This document shows, one piece after another, positions 6,882-7,527 of a stretch of 7,527 nucleotides of DNA. The notes beneath the pieces were generated by a model. The model searched no databases. It saw only the letters and a list, made by a program, of their open reading frames with translations, and had not been told where the DNA came from. A program made the position numbers and the translations under genes. The stretch's first letter is position 1. Each line of letters starts with the position of its first letter. The stretch is taken from NCBI GenBank assembly GCA_043810345.1, contig JBDROF010000085.1, forward strand, positions 1 to 7,527. The letters are read 5' to 3'. The stretch comes from QYOJ01 sp043810345. Its GTDB lineage: Bacteria > Bacteroidota > Bacteroidia > Bacteroidales > FEN-979.

Positions 6882-7334
6882 TTACAGCAGCCCCGCATTC
6901 CTCATAATTTCCGCAAGCTTTGGCTGAAGTTTGGCATATTCGCGCAAGGCATTTTTGATTTTCTCCTCCTCCCGTTTCATAGGGGCCAGTGAAAGCCTCC
7001 GGTCCCAGAAGGCAAAGCCGAACACGCTCACCATCATGGTAGTGAAGATGCCGATGATGGCCCAGAGGAAGTTGAACAGCTGATCGAAACGTTGATCAAC
7101 GGTTTCAAACTGTTTATTGACCGCCTCGAACCGGGCATTCATCTCTGTTCGAAGGCCGTCGACTTTGGAATCAATTTTTTCATTTAGTTCAATTCTCAAG
7201 GATTCCACCTTTTGTTCCGTTCTGATGATCCTGTCGCGGTCATCGAGGGTAAAAGGAACTTCTTTCCCTTCTGCCTGAATTAATACCGGTATCACCATCA
7301 GGATAAGACCGGTAATTCGTTGGATTGTTTTCAT
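6882..7334 (-). CDS. Small exported or membrane-anchored coiled-coil protein
   Basis: 150 residues from ATG 7334 to TAA at 6884-6882. Residues 1-21 look like a signal peptide or signal anchor (ITGLILMVIPVLIQA). Residues about 32-86 form a charged coiled coil with heptad spacing, clearest in ARFEAVN, KQFETVD, QRFDQLF (67-87). A single transmembrane helix follows at about 87-109 (FNFLWAIIGIFTTMMVSVFGF), and then a basic, helical tail (111-150) that by the positive-inside rule should be cytoplasmic. If the signal is cleaved, the coiled coil would be periplasmic and the tail inside. Similar small 'RFE' coiled-coil membrane proteins are common in Bacteroidota and usually of unknown function; I cannot name this one. 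It is on the same strand as the DUF4384 gene and 89 bases upstream of it, but that gene has its own promoter, so they need not form one operon. Confidence 0.88.
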   Translation of the reverse strand: MKTIQRITGLILMVIPVLIQAEGKEVPFTLDDRDRIIRTEQKVESLRIELNEKIDSKVDGLRTEMNARFEAVNKQFETVDQRFDQLFNFLWAIIGIFTTMMVSVFGFAFWDRRLSLAPMKREEEKIKNALREYAKLQPKLAEIMRNAGLL

Positions 7335-7341
7335 CTGTCCT

Positions 7342-7365
7342 GGATTAAGTGTTTCTTCTTAATCC
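7342..7365. promoter_or_regulatory. Perfect 8-base inverted repeat in the leader of the coiled-coil gene
   Basis: GGATTAAG (7342-7349) and CTTAATCC (7358-7365) pair perfectly around an 8-base loop. The element ends 7 bases before ATG 7334 on the minus strand and lies between the likely -7 box and the start codon. It could be an mRNA hairpin that limits ribosome access or protects the 5' end, or a dimeric repressor site. Confidence 0.6.
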
Positions 7366-7376
7366 GGTTTGCCACA

Positions 7377-7410
7377 CAAAGGTAATACAGTTTCGGAGAA
7401 AAGTTTTCAA
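7377..7410 (-). promoter_or_regulatory. Probable promoter of the coiled-coil gene
   Basis: On the minus strand TACCTTTG (7384-7377) fits the TAnnTTTG -7 box, 42 bases before ATG 7334. The nearest upstream TTG (7410-7408) is 23 bases away, longer than the usual 19-21, so the -33 assignment is weak. Confidence 0.5.
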
Positions 7411-7419
7411 CAACAGTAA

Positions 7420-7458
7420 AAAAAAGCAGGTTTCGACACCGCTACTCCCCGCTTTTTT
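7420..7458. other. Imperfect hairpin with A and T tracts between divergent promoters
   Basis: AAAAAAGCAGG (7420-7430) pairs with CCCCGCTTTTTT (7448-7458) except for one A-C mismatch, giving up to 10 pairs around a 17-base loop. It has the shape of a bidirectional terminator but lies upstream of the genes on both sides, so a terminator role is doubtful. The rest of 7335-7527 shows only the promoter elements listed. Confidence 0.4.
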
Positions 7459-7506
7459 ATTGAAAATTCGATGGTTGCACGTATCGGATAATTGGTAAAA
7501 GTGTGG

Positions 7507-7514
7507 TATCTTTG
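7507..7514 (+). promoter_or_regulatory. Rightward -7 promoter box for a gene beyond the window
   Basis: TATCTTTG fits TAnnTTTG and sits in the frequent Bacteroidota context gTATCTTTGc. No good -33 TTG is found 19-21 bases upstream. It points out of the right edge, implying a rightward gene divergent from the coiled-coil gene. Confidence 0.5.
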
Positions 7515-7527
7515 CTTAAACAATTTC

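Noticed and set aside
6733..6927. Plus-strand 64-residue frame starting with repeated R-T-A-D-C-G-L
   Set aside because: It is the opposite-strand reading of the heptamer array, which has no stop in any frame, and then runs through the promoter region.

Overview
The window looks like a chromosomal piece of a Bacteroidota bacterium (Bacteroidales or Marinilabiliales-like, roughly 50% GC). The evidence is: promoter -7 boxes of the TAnnTTTG type, no Shine-Dalgarno sequences, signal peptides that end in SQ/AQ, and protein families typical of the phylum (CARDB-like plus caspase, transglutaminase-like, SBBP propeller repeats, LPP20/DUF4384). Genus and species cannot be told. No rRNA, tRNA, CRISPR array or insertion sequence was seen.

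Layout. A rightward, tightly packed group fills 2-5047. It holds the C-terminal part of a membrane protein (left edge to 637), a predicted exported caspase-family protease (642-2360, His410/Cys460 dyad), and a large exported transglutaminase-like/SBBP protein (to 5047, catalytic triad Cys444/His471/Asp498). Facing it on the minus strand are an exported LPP20-like/DUF4384 protein (5089-6792) with a good Bacteroidota promoter, and a small membrane-anchored coiled-coil protein (6882-7334). A 193-base intergenic region at the right edge has a minus promoter with a leader hairpin, and a rightward promoter box for a gene beyond the window.

The most unusual signal is a set of heptanucleotide tandem repeats. 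GCAGTCC arrays lie inside the leader-coding regions of both convergent genes, between the start codon and the hydrophobic core of the signal peptide. Both are in the coding sense, so they form an inverted pair about 4.3 kb apart. A related array (GGGTTGC, four copies) fills the gap between the two stop codons. Seven is not a multiple of three, so a change in copy number shifts the downstream reading frame. In the transglutaminase gene the natural-looking ATG at 2373 is out of frame with the signal peptide at the present five copies, and would be in frame at six or three copies. In the DUF4384 gene the array is a 42-bp block duplicated exactly, which keeps frame. Together this suggests repeat-tuned or phase-variable export leaders.

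Functionally, all four proteins with a visible N-terminus have an export signal. The cluster therefore looks like an envelope, periplasmic or surface proteolysis/cross-linking module rather than a cytosolic caspase defence operon. No substrate or partner can be named from the sequence.
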